From: Cohnella abietis
Lineage (GTDB): Bacteria > Bacillota > Bacilli > Paenibacillales > Paenibacillaceae
Reading direction: 5' to 3'
Assembly: GCF_004295585.1 (NCBI RefSeq)
Contig: NZ_AP019400.1
Location: 1,889,501 to 1,953,500 of the forward strand
DNA: 64,000 nucleotides
Positions within the stretch are counted from its first letter, which is position 1. Every line of letters starts with the position of its first letter. The notes beneath the pieces are model-generated. The model saw only the letters and a program-made list of their open reading frames with translations. It made no database searches and was not told the origin of the DNA. The translations under genes and the position numbers were made by a program. Shown piece after piece: positions 43,222 to 53,005 of this stretch.

Positions 43222-44628
43222 ATGAAAGCTTTTATGGATGATAACTTTCTATTACAGAATAAGGTGTCTGAACAGCTGTATCATGATTACGCGGTACACC
43301 AGCCCATTATAGATTACCATTGTCACTTGAATCCGCAGGAAATATATGAGGACAAGCGGTTTAACAATTTAACTGAAATTTGGCTTAACGGAGACCACTA
43401 CAAATGGCGGGCGATGCGTGCGAACGGGATATCTGAGCCTCTCGTTACTGGGGGACCGGGAATAAGCGATTATGATCGTTTTAGCGCTTGGACGAAGACC
43501 GTTCCAACAACGATAGGTAATCCTTTGTATCATTGGTCCCATCTAGAGCTAAGAAGATACTTCGGTATCGAGCTGACGATTAATGAAAAAAACGGACCAG
43601 TGATCTGGCAGAAAGCGAATGAAGTGCTACGCTCTGAGTCATTTTCTGTCAGACAGCTTATTCGTGATCAGCGAGTACGAGTCATTTGCACGACCGATGA
43701 CCCTACCGATACGCTTGAATTTCACGAGGGAATCAAAGAGGTTAAAGATTTCGATTGTGCTGTTCTCCCTACATTTCGACCGGACAAAGCGCTAGAAATA
43801 CGCAGGGACACATTCCTGCCATGGGTGAGGAAGCTCGAGCATGCCGCTGGCATACCGATTGTCGGTTATGAACAATTTCTAGCTGCTATAAATAATAGGA
43901 TGGAGCATTTCGCTAAGGTTGGCTGCAAAATTTCCGATCATGCGCTTGATCAGGTTCATTACGTGGAAGCCACTTTAGACGAGGCTTCTGTTGTTTTCTC
44001 CAAAGCATTGAATGGTCAAACGCTTACGCTGGAGGAGGAACAGAAGTATAAAACCTACACATTCATTCATCTGGGCAAGAGGTATGCGAAGCTCGGATGG
44101 ACGATGCAATTGCACATTCATGCTTCAAGGAACAATAATAGCCGAATGTTTAATCTATCAGGCCCTGATACAGGATTTGATTCTATTCATGATGGCCAAT
44201 TGGCGTATCCTCTGACGAAGCTCTTAGATGGTATTGAAGCTTCCGGGGGATTGCCCCAGACCATTTTGTACTCTCTGAACCCGAAGGATTATTATGTTCT
44301 GGGCACATTGATGGGTAGCTTTCAAGACGGAAATACTCCTGGAAAAATTCAACTAGGATCTGCATGGTGGTTCAATGATACAAAGGATGGGATGCTGGAG
44401 CAGATGAACGCGCTCGCCAATCTGGGCCTTCTCAGCCGATTTATTGGGATGCTTACAGATTCCCGAAGCTTTCTTTCCTATACCAGACATGAATATTTCA
44501 GGCGAATTCTATGTAATATGCTTGGGGAGTGGGTCGTTCGTGGTGAGGTGCCTCACGATATGGAGCTGCTAGGAGGAATGGTCGAAGGTATTTGTTACAA
44601 AAATGCAAAAAATTACTTTGAATTCTAA
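43222..44628 (+). CDS. uxaC: Glucuronate (uronate) isomerase
   Basis: A 468-residue isomerase of the amidohydrolase-like fold that turns D-glucuronate into fructuronate and D-galacturonate into tagaturonate. It shows IIDYHCHLNPQEI with the metal-binding HCH, CTTDDPTDTLEFH, QLHIHASRNNNSRMF, and LTDSRSFLSYTRHEYFRR at the C-terminus. GGGAGGGG lies 8 nt upstream of the ATG at 43222, and an in-frame upstream ATG falls in the dispersed repeat. It stands alone, without uxuAB or kdg genes, unlike the usual hexuronate operons. Confidence 0.93.
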   Translation: MKAFMDDNFLLQNKVSEQLYHDYAVHQPIIDYHCHLNPQEIYEDKRFNNLTEIWLNGDHYKWRAMRANGISEPLVTGGPGISDYDRFSAWTKTVPTTIGNPLYHWSHLELRRYFGIELTINEKNGPVIWQKANEVLRSESFSVRQLIRDQRVRVICTTDDPTDTLEFHEGIKEVKDFDCAVLPTFRPDKALEIRRDTFLPWVRKLEHAAGIPIVGYEQFLAAINNRMEHFAKVGCKISDHALDQVHYVEATLDEASVVFSKALNGQTLTLEEEQKYKTYTFIHLGKRYAKLGWTMQLHIHASRNNNSRMFNLSGPDTGFDSIHDGQLAYPLTKLLDGIEASGGLPQTILYSLNPKDYYVLGTLMGSFQDGNTPGKIQLGSAWWFNDTKDGMLEQMNALANLGLLSRFIGMLTDSRSFLSYTRHEYFRRILCNMLGEWVVRGEVPHDMELLGGMVEGICYKNAKNYFEF

Positions 44629-44690
44629 ACATTCGGTATCTATATTCCGAAGAAATCACTATTCGAAATATAGAGAGGTTGTTATTCATC

Positions 44691-46109
44691 ATGTTCAGCA
44701 TCATGTCCAGCAGTATTCGTCAAACAGGTAAAATCATTTTAATCATGGTCGTAATTATAAGTATGCTTTGGGATACTTCCTATGCAGAAGACAATACATC
44801 TGATAGCGCCGATGGGGCTTCCACAGTCGTATGTCCAACAGAAGTCGTTAAGCTTCCTCTTAACAATAAGAAAAGCATCGCCTCGATGTATTCCTTCATG
44901 AACGATCGTACTTACCAAGTAAATAAACCTAAGATCGTAAGCGTCACTAGGAGTGGGCTCCTTGTTCCTCTGACTAAGGGGACAGCCCAACTGACGGTTA
45001 CAAAGATTGCCGATACGGCAGCAATGGGAAGCGGTGAAGCTGCTGCAGACGCGGTTCCTTCCTCTTGTACTCTCCAGCTTCAAGTGGTGGATGCCGCTCC
45101 ATATAAGGGTACTTTTAAGCCTAAGACAGAGATCCGTAAAGTGAAGGTTGGCAGCAAAAGCTTTTCCGTTCAGACGATAAGCATCCCTAAAGGGCTACCG
45201 GTTGATATCGGGCTAGCGAAGAATACAGTAGGCAATGTGGAAGAATTGAAGTCGATGGCTTCTCGTCGTAATGCAGATTTTGCGATTAATGGTACTTATT
45301 TCGAAGCTTACGGCGGTATTCCCGAGCCTTATGGGACCTTAATTGCGAATGGAGAGCTCATACACGTCACTCAGAATGGCACAACTGTAGGCTTTACTGC
45401 CGATGGTTCGGCGAAAATGGATACACTTAGGTTGAAAATCGAGGGAGGAACGGATGGCTCCTACGATTACAAAAACAATTGGTATGCTGTATTCGTTAAT
45501 CGCACGCCAACAGCGGGTGGCAATAGCTCGATTGTGTTTACTCCCGAAAGAGGAGATCGGATCGGCTTTGCGTTCGGCAAGGCTATTGTCGTCAACAATG
45601 GAGTCGTCGAAAAAATAACCGAAAACGAGAATGTGAAAATACCCCGGGACGGTTTCGTCATTGTATTAACGGGGAGCGTAAAAAAAAGCTTGGAGAAAAA
45701 GTTCGAAGTGGGCAAAAAGGTTCATTACCGCTTAAAATATTTCAATGCTGATGGGAAGGAATTAGACTGGAGTGATGTTGTTACTGCAGTCGGGGCAGGA
45801 CCAAGGGTGCTGAAGGATGGAAAAGTGTTCATTCAGGCGGAGCTGGAAGGCTTTAAGCAAGCCAAAATATTATCGACCCCCGCAGCGCGTAGCGGTATCG
45901 GAATTAAGGCGGACGGAAGCGTCGTTCTAGTTACGGTGGGGGGTGCGACAATTAAGGAGCTTGGAGAAATTCTTCGCTCGTTAGGCGCGCAGCAGGGCAT
46001 GAATCTAGATGGCGGTGCCTCATCCGGCATGTACGCCAATGGGAAATTACTCACGACACCGGGAAGATTGCTTAGTAATTCTCTTCTATTCGGTGTCGGG
46101 TTGAAGTAG
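44691..46109 (+). CDS. Exported phosphodiester glycosidase family protein
   Basis: About 472 residues. A signal peptide (about residues 1-32) is followed by a Ser/Thr-rich region with an Ig-like feature (VSVTRSGLLVPLTKGTAQLTVTKI), then a C-terminal domain of the NAGPA/phosphodiester glycosidase (DUF2233-like) type with FAINGTYFEAYGG, AGPRVLKDGK and GMNLDGGASSGMYANG. Members are thought to cleave sugar phosphodiesters in cell-surface polymers. The start is the ATG at 44691; the nearer TTG abuts the GAGAGG. Substrate unknown. Confidence 0.8.
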   Translation: MFSIMSSSIRQTGKIILIMVVIISMLWDTSYAEDNTSDSADGASTVVCPTEVVKLPLNNKKSIASMYSFMNDRTYQVNKPKIVSVTRSGLLVPLTKGTAQLTVTKIADTAAMGSGEAAADAVPSSCTLQLQVVDAAPYKGTFKPKTEIRKVKVGSKSFSVQTISIPKGLPVDIGLAKNTVGNVEELKSMASRRNADFAINGTYFEAYGGIPEPYGTLIANGELIHVTQNGTTVGFTADGSAKMDTLRLKIEGGTDGSYDYKNNWYAVFVNRTPTAGGNSSIVFTPERGDRIGFAFGKAIVVNNGVVEKITENENVKIPRDGFVIVLTGSVKKSLEKKFEVGKKVHYRLKYFNADGKELDWSDVVTAVGAGPRVLKDGKVFIQAELEGFKQAKILSTPAARSGIGIKADGSVVLVTVGGATIKELGEILRSLGAQQGMNLDGGASSGMYANGKLLTTPGRLLSNSLLFGVGLK

Positions 46110-46382
46110 CTCTGATTCATCGCTTCCGGATAAGTCATGAAGCTGGTGATCTCCTGGGTAATCACGGTCTAGTCCTGCATGCAGCTCGCGATTCTCGTAG
46201 CTGAAGCGGTTAGGGGGACGCTGATCCTCTCGCCATGGCGTGCTCTTGCCTAGAGATTCCTTTAGTATCATGGAGCCGTAGGATCCCTCGGGAAATTCCT
46301 CAGGAATGAGGTCATTACGTTGCGATTCTACTGTTGCGAGGTCTGTGGTCGGTTGCTTTTTCTCTGGGAGAAATGGAGACAT
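46086..46382 (-). CDS. Small DUF3905-like cytosolic protein
   Basis: A 98-residue polar protein with EEFPEGSYGSMILKE, STPWREDQRPPNRFSYENRELH and PGDHQLHD, a pattern resembling DUF3905 proteins of Bacillus. There is no known function. AGGAGG precedes the ATG. Its 3' end overlaps the convergent glycosidase gene by 24 bp. Confidence 0.65.
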   Translation of the reverse strand: MSPFLPEKKQPTTDLATVESQRNDLIPEEFPEGSYGSMILKESLGKSTPWREDQRPPNRFSYENRELHAGLDRDYPGDHQLHDLSGSDESELLQPDTE

Positions 46383-46441
46383 GCTGGAATCCTCCTAATG
46401 GATTGGCTAATTTCCATTAGAATGTCCGATTCATCCAGCAG

Positions 46442-46738
46442 TTAGTCTGTAAAATTTACAGCGCCGAGCACTAGTGTGAGGAATTGGGCAAGCTCCGCTG
46501 CCTCTTCCTCGTTAATCTGAAATACAGATTCAAGCACGCCCTCAGCTTCCAAATCGTCTGGTCCAAGAATAGCGCTACGACCAAACATTAGATCGGTTAC
46601 GAGCTTCTTGCCGTAAAACCGACTTGTGGATAAAATCGCAAGATCAAATCGCTTAAGACCAGGTGTCACGAAGGTGACAAAACGGGTCGTTGTTTGTTCA
46701 GTGGAGTCTGATAAAAAATCAAAATCGGCTATGTTCAT
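46442..46738 (-). CDS. DUF3055 family protein
   Basis: A 98-residue protein. TTTRFVTFVTPGLKRFDLAI, FYGKKLVTDLMFGRSAILG and NEEEAAELAQFL fit DUF3055 of Bacillales, which has no known function. AAGGAGG lies upstream of the ATG. It lies on the same strand as the DUF3905-like gene 59 bp further on, and the two may be co-transcribed. Confidence 0.7.
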   Translation of the reverse strand: MNIADFDFLSDSTEQTTTRFVTFVTPGLKRFDLAILSTSRFYGKKLVTDLMFGRSAILGPDDLEAEGVLESVFQINEEEAAELAQFLTLVLGAVNFTD

Positions 46739-46783
46739 CGGTATAGATCCTCCTTGATGTCGTGCTTATTTCATTATAAATCA

Positions 46784-46889
46784 TTGGAGGGGTCTTGCCT
46801 AACCTGGATAATTTTGATAATCTATAGCTGTTCATGTTTGCATGTGTGAGGAAGCACCTCATCGCCGCCCGGCGAGAGGTGCTTTTTTT
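46784..46889 (+). promoter_or_regulatory. Promoter and terminator-containing leader of the HRDC gene
   Basis: TTGGAG at 46784-46789, a 17-bp spacer and GATAAT at 46807-46812 form a plausible promoter. About 40-75 nt later AGCACCTC-ATCGCCGCCCGGCGA-GAGGTGCT plus seven T residues (46852-46889) makes a strong intrinsic terminator, before the start codon at 46963. Transcription of the gene must read through it or start after it. Confidence 0.55.
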
Positions 46890-46962
46890 GCGTTTCCAGG
46901 GCCGGCTTTGCTGCTTGAACGATGATAATATTGCCGCAGAGACGGCCTTGGGAGGAATTGGG

Positions 46963-47961
46963 ATGCAGGTAGTTTTTTTGAATCAGTTTGAACGCATTAG
47001 AGGTCAAACGGAGGAAAGAGCACAAGTATTCATTGGAGAGCTGCAAGGAATATGGAGTGCAGGCTGGCGTAGCATTCAGCTCGAAGCTTCTTCAGTTGAA
47101 GATGTGTGGTATGAAGGGATGAGCTGGGAGGAGCTGTTGGCTGCATTCCGGCATGGGGTTGCTAGTAAAATGAGAGAAGGCTTCCGGCCATTGCTCGACG
47201 GTATGTTGGAGGAAATCCCTTTCTGGGAGCGGCGTCCAGCCCTTCCGATGCTGCTTCAATGCTACGCTGATTTACAAAATGTAGAGGAGACGGCAACAGG
47301 ACTCCGTGTTTGGCGGAGGGCCAAATCAGTGGAGGAGAAGAAGTCAGCTTACTTAATAGCAACTAATCGTGAGCTTCAGCTATTGGCCGTATACATTCCT
47401 CAGACATTAGAGGAGCTAGGTCAAATTCCAGGCTTCGGCAAAGTGAAAACAGAACGCTATGGAAATGATCTCATCGAAATTCTTAAGGGTAAGGAAAGAA
47501 CACATACGTTCCCGCTAGAGGAGTGGGTTTCTAAAGAAATTGGTGAAGAGCAGCTATCCTCCTGGATGTTCCAGCAGAAGGAGGAGAAATACGGTAAAGC
47601 ATTGGCAACGGTGCAAGAGAAACGTACGCTTCTACTAGGGATTAGGGAAGGGAGAACACTTGGAGAGCTGGAAGGGGAGTTGAATTGTCCAAGGCGCAAG
47701 CTGATGGAAAGAATTGAACGTCTTGATGAAGAGGGCTATGATGTTCTTCCTGTTGTAGAGAAGGAGCTGTTAGAGCTTACCCCAGAGGAATCACTTCAGA
47801 TTGAGACAGCTATACAGCAGCTTGGCGATCGTTACTTAAAGCCCTTACAACGTAAAGTGTATGGTGAAATTGAGTCTAACGAGCAAGAGGTTGAGCGTCA
47901 GTATGAGAAGCTTCGGATGGTGAGAATTCGTTACCGTCGCCTAAGCAAGGCAGTCGTTTAA
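46963..47961 (+). CDS. HRDC-domain protein of unknown function
   Basis: A 332-residue cytosolic protein. Residues ~110-180 (VWRRAKSVEEKKSAYLIATN, then LGQIPGFGKVKTERYG) look like an HRDC nucleic-acid-binding domain as in RecQ C-termini. The remainder is helical and charged, with a possible winged-helix-like segment (LGELEGELNCPRRKLMERI). No helicase motifs are present. The start at 46963 has GGGAGG 7 nt upstream. RecQ-associated proteins of this type exist in Bacillales, but the function is not established. Confidence 0.75.
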   Translation: MQVVFLNQFERIRGQTEERAQVFIGELQGIWSAGWRSIQLEASSVEDVWYEGMSWEELLAAFRHGVASKMREGFRPLLDGMLEEIPFWERRPALPMLLQCYADLQNVEETATGLRVWRRAKSVEEKKSAYLIATNRELQLLAVYIPQTLEELGQIPGFGKVKTERYGNDLIEILKGKERTHTFPLEEWVSKEIGEEQLSSWMFQQKEEKYGKALATVQEKRTLLLGIREGRTLGELEGELNCPRRKLMERIERLDEEGYDVLPVVEKELLELTPEESLQIETAIQQLGDRYLKPLQRKVYGEIESNEQEVERQYEKLRMVRIRYRRLSKAVV

Positions 47962-47973
47962 GGCAAAGAGATT

Positions 47974-48031
47974 GAGGGTATCTCTCTCGTGGTCTTACAG
48001 CTGCTTCTGGCAGCCAGAGAGAGATACCCTT
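47974..48031. terminator. Convergent hairpin between the HRDC gene and corA
   Basis: GAGGGTATCTCTCTC pairs with GAGAGAGATACCCT over 13-14 bp. T runs on both sides are weak, so it may act as a modest bidirectional terminator. Confidence 0.55.
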
Positions 48032-48035
48032 GTTC

Positions 48036-48971
48036 TCATAGCCAATCCTTCTTCCGGAAGAAGTAGAACATCCCGAATCCGATAACAGCCATACATACAA
48101 GCAATACTATGGAGCCGAAGCTTTCATGCATACCTGGAATGTAATCAAAGTTCATTCCATAGATCCCGGTGATGAATGTCAGCGGCATGAAGATTGTTGT
48201 GAGGGCGGTAAATACGCGCATAATTTCATTGGCTCTGTTAGCTACGCTTGACTGATAAGCCTCTCGTAAGTTGCCCATCAGATCGCGGTACGTTTCGAAT
48301 GTTTCATAAACCTTAACCGCATTTTCGTGAATGTCTCCGAAATACTTCTGGAGCTCATTGTCGATAAGCCGTAAATCCTTTTTGTTCAATGTTGCGATGA
48401 GCTCCCGCTGTGGTCCAAGAGCCTTCTTGAGCCATAGAATTTCGCTTCGGAGTCCAATGATTTCAGTTAGGTGGGATTTCTTTGTATGCATAAGAATATC
48501 CTCTTCAAGGCTTTCAATACGGGCTTCGATTCGATCGCCGACTGTGAAATAGTTATCAACAACGATATCGATAAGGTGATAGAGGAACCGGTCTGCGTGA
48601 TTAACCTCTTGCTCCCACAGTATGGGCTTAACACTGCGTAATTCGTTAATTTTCTGTCTGGTAACCGTAATCAGATAATGGTGACCGAGAAAAATATTAA
48701 GGGCACGCAGAAAAATCTCTTCGTCATCGAAGCGAATGCTATTAATAACAAGAAAGTATTGGCTTTCATAAATTTCTAGCTTTGGCCGTTGCTCTTCTTC
48801 CGACAAGCAATCCTCTACAGCAAGATCATGGAGACCAAATAAAGGCTGAAGAACAATAAGATCATCCACGTCTGCATCGATCCAATAGAAGCCATTAGCG
48901 GGCGCGATTAAAGTATCATTGATGCTTTCTATTGGCGTAAATACGCCATCATTAACTAATCTAATTTTCAT
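48036..48971 (-). CDS. corA: CorA-family magnesium/divalent cation channel
   Basis: A 311-residue protein. A large cytosolic N-terminal domain with a long stalk helix precedes two C-terminal membrane helices. The first ends in the selectivity motif YGMNF, and a basic tail (FFRKKDWL) closes the protein. The start is the ATG at 48969-48971, with AAAGGAGC 8 nt upstream. It forms pentamers that conduct Mg2+ and some Co2+/Ni2+ in known relatives. Monocistronic. Confidence 0.92.
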   Translation of the reverse strand: MKIRLVNDGVFTPIESINDTLIAPANGFYWIDADVDDLIVLQPLFGLHDLAVEDCLSEEEQRPKLEIYESQYFLVINSIRFDDEEIFLRALNIFLGHHYLITVTRQKINELRSVKPILWEQEVNHADRFLYHLIDIVVDNYFTVGDRIEARIESLEEDILMHTKKSHLTEIIGLRSEILWLKKALGPQRELIATLNKKDLRLIDNELQKYFGDIHENAVKVYETFETYRDLMGNLREAYQSSVANRANEIMRVFTALTTIFMPLTFITGIYGMNFDYIPGMHESFGSIVLLVCMAVIGFGMFYFFRKKDWL

Positions 48972-49022
48972 GGGATTCGCTCCTTTGCATGTCCGTTCTG
49001 GTTCATGCAGGACGCTCTCCAC

Positions 49023-49263
49023 TGGTAAAAAAATCTTAGCCGGAGAAACCGGACAAAGAAATGATTCCCGCTGCGGAACACCATCCTGCGCTAGCTATGA
49101 GATTGGTCTTGGGCCTGGGTGTATCGCCTTCCATGTCCGGCTCCCCCCTTTATAGTCGAGTAATTATGGTGTCGATTAGACGCTATTAACGTGATAAGTA
49201 TAATCCCCACCCCATGCACCTTTCAAGGAGAAAATAAGACAGCGGTTTTTAGGACACTAAACC
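49023..49263. other. Intergenic region between corA and the met leader
   Basis: Holds the promoter region of corA in one direction and sequence before the met leader in the other. No gene or clear regulatory motif is visible to me beyond the met promoter itself. Confidence 0.35.
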
Positions 49264-49292
49264 TTGACTGTTAATGTGTTTTCATGTACATT
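49264..49292 (+). promoter_or_regulatory. Promoter of the met operon
   Basis: TTGACT at 49264-49269, 17-bp spacer, TACATT at 49287-49292, about 40 bp before the SAM-I aptamer. Confidence 0.65.
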
Positions 49293-49332
49293 AGTATTAG
49301 TTTTACCCAAACAATCGAATAGTTTTTGCCAT

Positions 49333-49447
49333 CTTATCAAGAGCAGGCGGAGGGACTAGCCCTATGAAGCCCGGCAACCGACGTATTCCTAATACGCACG
49401 GTGCTAATTCTTGCGGAAACAGTATGTTTCTGACAGATGAGAGGGGC
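49333..49447 (+). promoter_or_regulatory. SAM-I (S-box) riboswitch
   Basis: Starts with CTTATCAAGAGCAGGCGGAG, continues GGACTAGCCCTATGAAGCCC and GGCAACC, and ends with a GATGAGAGG closing strand, all diagnostic of the SAM-I aptamer. High S-adenosylmethionine should cause termination at 49466-49498 and switch off the metA operon. Confidence 0.96.
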
Positions 49448-49465
49448 GCGCGTACGATCGATTAC

Positions 49466-49498
49466 ACGACCCTATCTCATTTTGGGGTCGTTTTTTGT
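49466..49498 (+). terminator. SAM-I riboswitch terminator
   Basis: ACGACCC and GGGGTCGT form the stem, followed by TTTTTT. Confidence 0.88.
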
Positions 49499-49575
49499 TT
49501 GCACAATTTACAATACCCTGACAATAAAGCGCTGGAAAAATACAGCGATTTGTCGAATCAGAGGAGGAATGTACA

Positions 49576-50508
49576 ATGCCGATTAAAGTGCCTGATCATT
49601 TGCCGGCGAAGGAAGTACTGGCCGGGGAGAACATTTTCGTTATGGATGAAAGTGTAGCTTACCATCAAGATATTCGGCCATTAAGGATTGCGATCTTAAA
49701 TTTAATGCCGACGAAGGAAACAACAGAAACCCAGCTTCTTCGGTTAATTGGGAACACTCCACTGCAGCTGGAAGCGGTGCTGCTACGTCCCCAATCGCAT
49801 CTATCGAAAAACACTTCTGCCGAGCATCTGGAGAGCTTTTATAAAACGTTCGATGAGATTAAGGACCAACAGTATGATGGTTTAATTATAACTGGAGCTC
49901 CAATTGAGCATCTGGAGTTCGAAGAAGTGAACTATTGGGAAGAATTAGAGGAAATCATGGACTGGACAGTCGACAATGTAACTTCAACAATGCACATCTG
50001 TTGGGGGGCTCAGGCGGGACTGTACCATCACTATGGAGTGCCAAAATATCCGCTTTCAGAAAAAATGTTCGGTGTATATCCGCATGGAATTTCCAAACCG
50101 AACGTTCAGCTATTGCGAGGATTCGATGAAATGTTCTTCGTACCGCAATCCCGTCATACGGAAGTGCTGCGCTCTGATATAGAGAAGGTTGCTGGCTTGG
50201 ATATATTGTCCGAATCAGAAGAAGCAGGCGTATATATCGCAGCAACAGCGGACGGTAAACAAATATTCGTCACAGGTCACTCTGAATATGATCCGCAGTC
50301 ACTGAAATGGGAATACGATCGTGACGTAGCCAAAGGCTTGCATATCGACATCCCTAAAAATTATTATCCTAATAATGACCCAACTCGCTCCCCGGTATCG
50401 ACATGGAGGGCGCACGCCAACCTACTGTTCTCTAACTGGTTGAACTATTATGTTTATCAAGCCACACCTTATGAATTGGGCAAGGCAAACAAAAAAACGT
50501 TGCGATAG
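49576..50508 (+). CDS. metA: Homoserine O-acyltransferase MetA (probably acetyl)
   Basis: A 310-residue enzyme that acylates homoserine as the first committed step of methionine synthesis. The catalytic Cys is in [10 protein letters not shown], and the His and Glu are in TGHSEYD. The acyl-specificity position reads Glu in [10 protein letters not shown]. In studied MetA proteins Glu here goes with acetyl-CoA and Gly with succinyl-CoA, so acetyl transfer is expected. AGAGGAGG precedes the ATG. It is the first gene of the SAM-controlled metA-metI-patB operon. Confidence 0.95.
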   Translation: MPIKVPDHLPAKEVLAGENIFVMDESVAYHQDIRPLRIAILNLMPTKETTETQLLRLIGNTPLQLEAVLLRPQSHLSKNTSAEHLESFYKTFDEIKDQQYDGLIITGAPIEHLEFEEVNYWEELEEIMDWTVDNVTSTMHICWGAQAGLYHHYGVPKYPLSEKMFGVYPHGISKPNVQLLRGFDEMFFVPQSRHTEVLRSDIEKVAGLDILSESEEAGVYIAATADGKQIFVTGHSEYDPQSLKWEYDRDVAKGLHIDIPKNYYPNNDPTRSPVSTWRAHANLLFSNWLNYYVYQATPYELGKANKKTLR

Positions 50509-50525
50509 GGAGGTCATTTAATTAT

Positions 50526-51683
50526 ATGAACATCGAGAGTCGTTTGGCCCAAATTGGATCACAGAGTGATCCGCAAACAGGAGCGGTTAGCTTTCCGATC
50601 TATCAATCAACTGCTTTCCGCCACCCCCGTCTTGGACAAAGCACGGGATTTGATTATTCTCGTTCTAAGAGTCCTACTCGGGCTGTGCTTGAAGCGGCTG
50701 CGGCGGATCTAGAGAGCGGAGATGCAGGCTTTGCCTGTAGCTCCGGTATGGCCGCCCTGCAAACAGTCTTCGCTTTATTTAGTCAAGGGGATCACCTGTT
50801 GGTTTCGCTTGATCTATATGGTGGCACATACCGTCTGCTTGAGAGAATTATGTCCCGTTTTGGGGTAACTGCATCCTACGTGGATACGAATGACTTAGAT
50901 GCTCTGGAATCACATCGGACGCCGAATACGAAGGCGATATTGATTGAGACACCTACGAATCCGCTTATGATGGTTACAGATATTGCGAAAGTAGCAGCTT
51001 GGGCGAAACAAAAGCAGCTTCTTACGATCGTAGACAATACATTGCTGACTCCGTTCTTTCAGCGTCCAATTGAGCTCGGAGCGGATATTATTGTTCACAG
51101 CGCCACTAAATACTTAGGCGGTCACAATGATGTTCTAGCAGGCTTAATTGTAACTAAAGGCGAGAAGCTGTCGGAGGAAATTGCTTTCCTTCACAATTCG
51201 ATTGGCGCTGTACTTGGACCACAGGATTCCTGGCTGCTTATGCGGGGAATGAAAACATTGGCGCTTCGTATGGAGCGGCATCAATATAACGCAACTAGAT
51301 TGGCAGCCTGGCTGAAAATGCACCCTTCCGTCGAGGAGGTCTACTATCCAGCGCTTCCGCATCATCCGGGGCATGAAATACAGAACTCGCAATCTTCTGG
51401 AAACACGGGTATTTTCTCGTTCAGAATGAAGGATTCCCGGACGATCGAGCCCATTCTTCGTCATATTCAACTGATCGCTTTCGCAGAAAGCCTTGGTGGA
51501 GCGGAGTCGTTACTAACGTACCCTGCGGTTCAGACACATGCGGATATTCCAGTAGAAATCCGTCGTGCAGTCGGTGTGGATGATCGTTTGCTGCGTTTTT
51601 CCGTCGGAATTGAGCATGTTGATGATATTATGTTTGACCTTAAGCAGGCTATTGAAGCAGCGGAGCGGGAAATTAACGGATAA
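50526..51683 (+). CDS. metI: Cystathionine gamma-synthase / O-acetylhomoserine thiolyase
   Basis: A 385-residue pyridoxal-phosphate enzyme of the Cys/Met metabolism family: YSRSKSPTRAVLEAAAADLE, the FACSSGMAALQT loop, and the PLP lysine in HSATKYLGGHNDVLAG, with GGAESLLTYPAVQTHAD at the C-terminal half. It joins O-acetylhomoserine with cysteine, or sulfide in the thiolyase reaction. It starts 17 bp after metA in the same operon. Confidence 0.9.
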   Translation: MNIESRLAQIGSQSDPQTGAVSFPIYQSTAFRHPRLGQSTGFDYSRSKSPTRAVLEAAAADLESGDAGFACSSGMAALQTVFALFSQGDHLLVSLDLYGGTYRLLERIMSRFGVTASYVDTNDLDALESHRTPNTKAILIETPTNPLMMVTDIAKVAAWAKQKQLLTIVDNTLLTPFFQRPIELGADIIVHSATKYLGGHNDVLAGLIVTKGEKLSEEIAFLHNSIGAVLGPQDSWLLMRGMKTLALRMERHQYNATRLAAWLKMHPSVEEVYYPALPHHPGHEIQNSQSSGNTGIFSFRMKDSRTIEPILRHIQLIAFAESLGGAESLLTYPAVQTHADIPVEIRRAVGVDDRLLRFSVGIEHVDDIMFDLKQAIEAAEREING

Positions 51684-51705
51684 TTAAAATCGGAGGCTTA
51701 CAGCG

Positions 51706-52878
51706 ATGAAGCATGATTTTGATAAAATAATCGATAGAACAAACACAGCCTCTTATAAATGGGATCAATCTGAGAAATTGTTCGGTCGATCCGACATCCT
51801 GCCTCTGTGGGTAGCAGATATGGATTTCGAAGCACCTAAGGAAGTTGTCGATGCGATAACTCGCCGAGCGGAGCAAGGGATATACGGCTATACAGTAAGA
51901 ACGCAAGCCTTCTACGATGCCATTATTGGGTGGCTCTCAAGAAGACATGGCTGGAATATTGAGCAAGAGTGGATCTCCTCAAGCCCTGGAGTCGTTCCGG
52001 CACTGAGCCTAATGGTGCAGGCCTTCACAGAGCCTGGAGACGGTATTATCTTGCAATCACCGGTATATTACCCTTTCTATGACGTCATTAAGATGAATGG
52101 ACGTACGGTTGTGGACAACCCTCTCATCTTAGAGAACGGACATTATTCTATTGATTTTGATCTACTAGAGCAGCAGGCAAAGAATGGTGCCAAGATGCTG
52201 CTTCTGTGCTCACCGCATAACCCAGGTGGACGCGTGTGGAAACGGGAAGAGCTGGAACGGATAGGTGAAATTTGTGCGCAATATAACCTATTAGTCGTTG
52301 CTGATGAAATTCATCACGATCTTGTGTTTTCTGGTCATAAGCACGTTCCGTATGCTTCCTTGTCAGAAACGTTTGCACAGCATTCGCTTACTTGCGTTGC
52401 AACAAGCAAAACGTTTAATTTAGCAGGTCTGCAAGCAGCGTCGGTTATTATTCCGAATGAGGGATTAAGACGTAAATACAATGCGTTGCTCAAAACTTTG
52501 TCTATACACATGGAGAGCTATTTTGGCTTGACGGCAATTGAGGCTAGTTATACTCATGGAGACGAATGGCTGGATCAACTGCTTGTGTATCTGGAAGGTA
52601 ACCTTAACTTTCTATTGGAGTTTGTCGAGAAGAATTTGCCTCAGGTGAAGGTCATTAAACCGGAAGGTACTTATCTGGTGTGGATGGATTGCACTGCAAT
52701 TTCGAATAAGCCGCTTGAGCTCAAAGAGCTAATGTTCAACAAGGCGGGGGTAGCCTTTAGTGAGGGATCCGTTTTCGGTGGACAAGGGGCTGGATATTTA
52801 CGGGTAAATATTGCTTGTCCTCGCTCCATACTAACGAAAGCTTTGGAGAAATTTGCATTGGCCGTCAATTCTATATAG
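51706..52878 (+). CDS. patB: PatB/MalY-type cystathionine beta-lyase
   Basis: A 390-residue PLP enzyme with class I/II aminotransferase fold but C-S lyase function: WVADMDFEAPKEVVDA, CSPHNPGGRVWKREEL, ADEIHHDLVF and the PLP lysine in VATSKTFNLAGLQ. It cleaves cystathionine to homocysteine, completing transsulfuration after MetI. It is the last gene of the SAM-controlled operon, 22 bp after metI. Confidence 0.88.
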   Translation: MKHDFDKIIDRTNTASYKWDQSEKLFGRSDILPLWVADMDFEAPKEVVDAITRRAEQGIYGYTVRTQAFYDAIIGWLSRRHGWNIEQEWISSSPGVVPALSLMVQAFTEPGDGIILQSPVYYPFYDVIKMNGRTVVDNPLILENGHYSIDFDLLEQQAKNGAKMLLLCSPHNPGGRVWKREELERIGEICAQYNLLVVADEIHHDLVFSGHKHVPYASLSETFAQHSLTCVATSKTFNLAGLQAASVIIPNEGLRRKYNALLKTLSIHMESYFGLTAIEASYTHGDEWLDQLLVYLEGNLNFLLEFVEKNLPQVKVIKPEGTYLVWMDCTAISNKPLELKELMFNKAGVAFSEGSVFGGQGAGYLRVNIACPRSILTKALEKFALAVNSI

Positions 52879-52901
52879 TAGCTCAATTGCGTTTTTAATA
52901 T

Positions 52902-52944
52902 AGCCGCGGTATTGTCACCTCTTAGGTGACTACCGCGGTGTTTA
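52902..52944 (+). terminator. Terminator-like hairpin after patB
   Basis: CCGCGGTA and TACCGCGG with an inner GTCACCT/AGGTGAC stem. The T tract is short, so termination may be partial. Confidence 0.65.
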
Positions 52945-53005
52945 TATGTTACGATGGGGTAAGCTTAATGGTGGACTAAAGTCTCGTATGGAGGAGGGTC
53001 CAATT

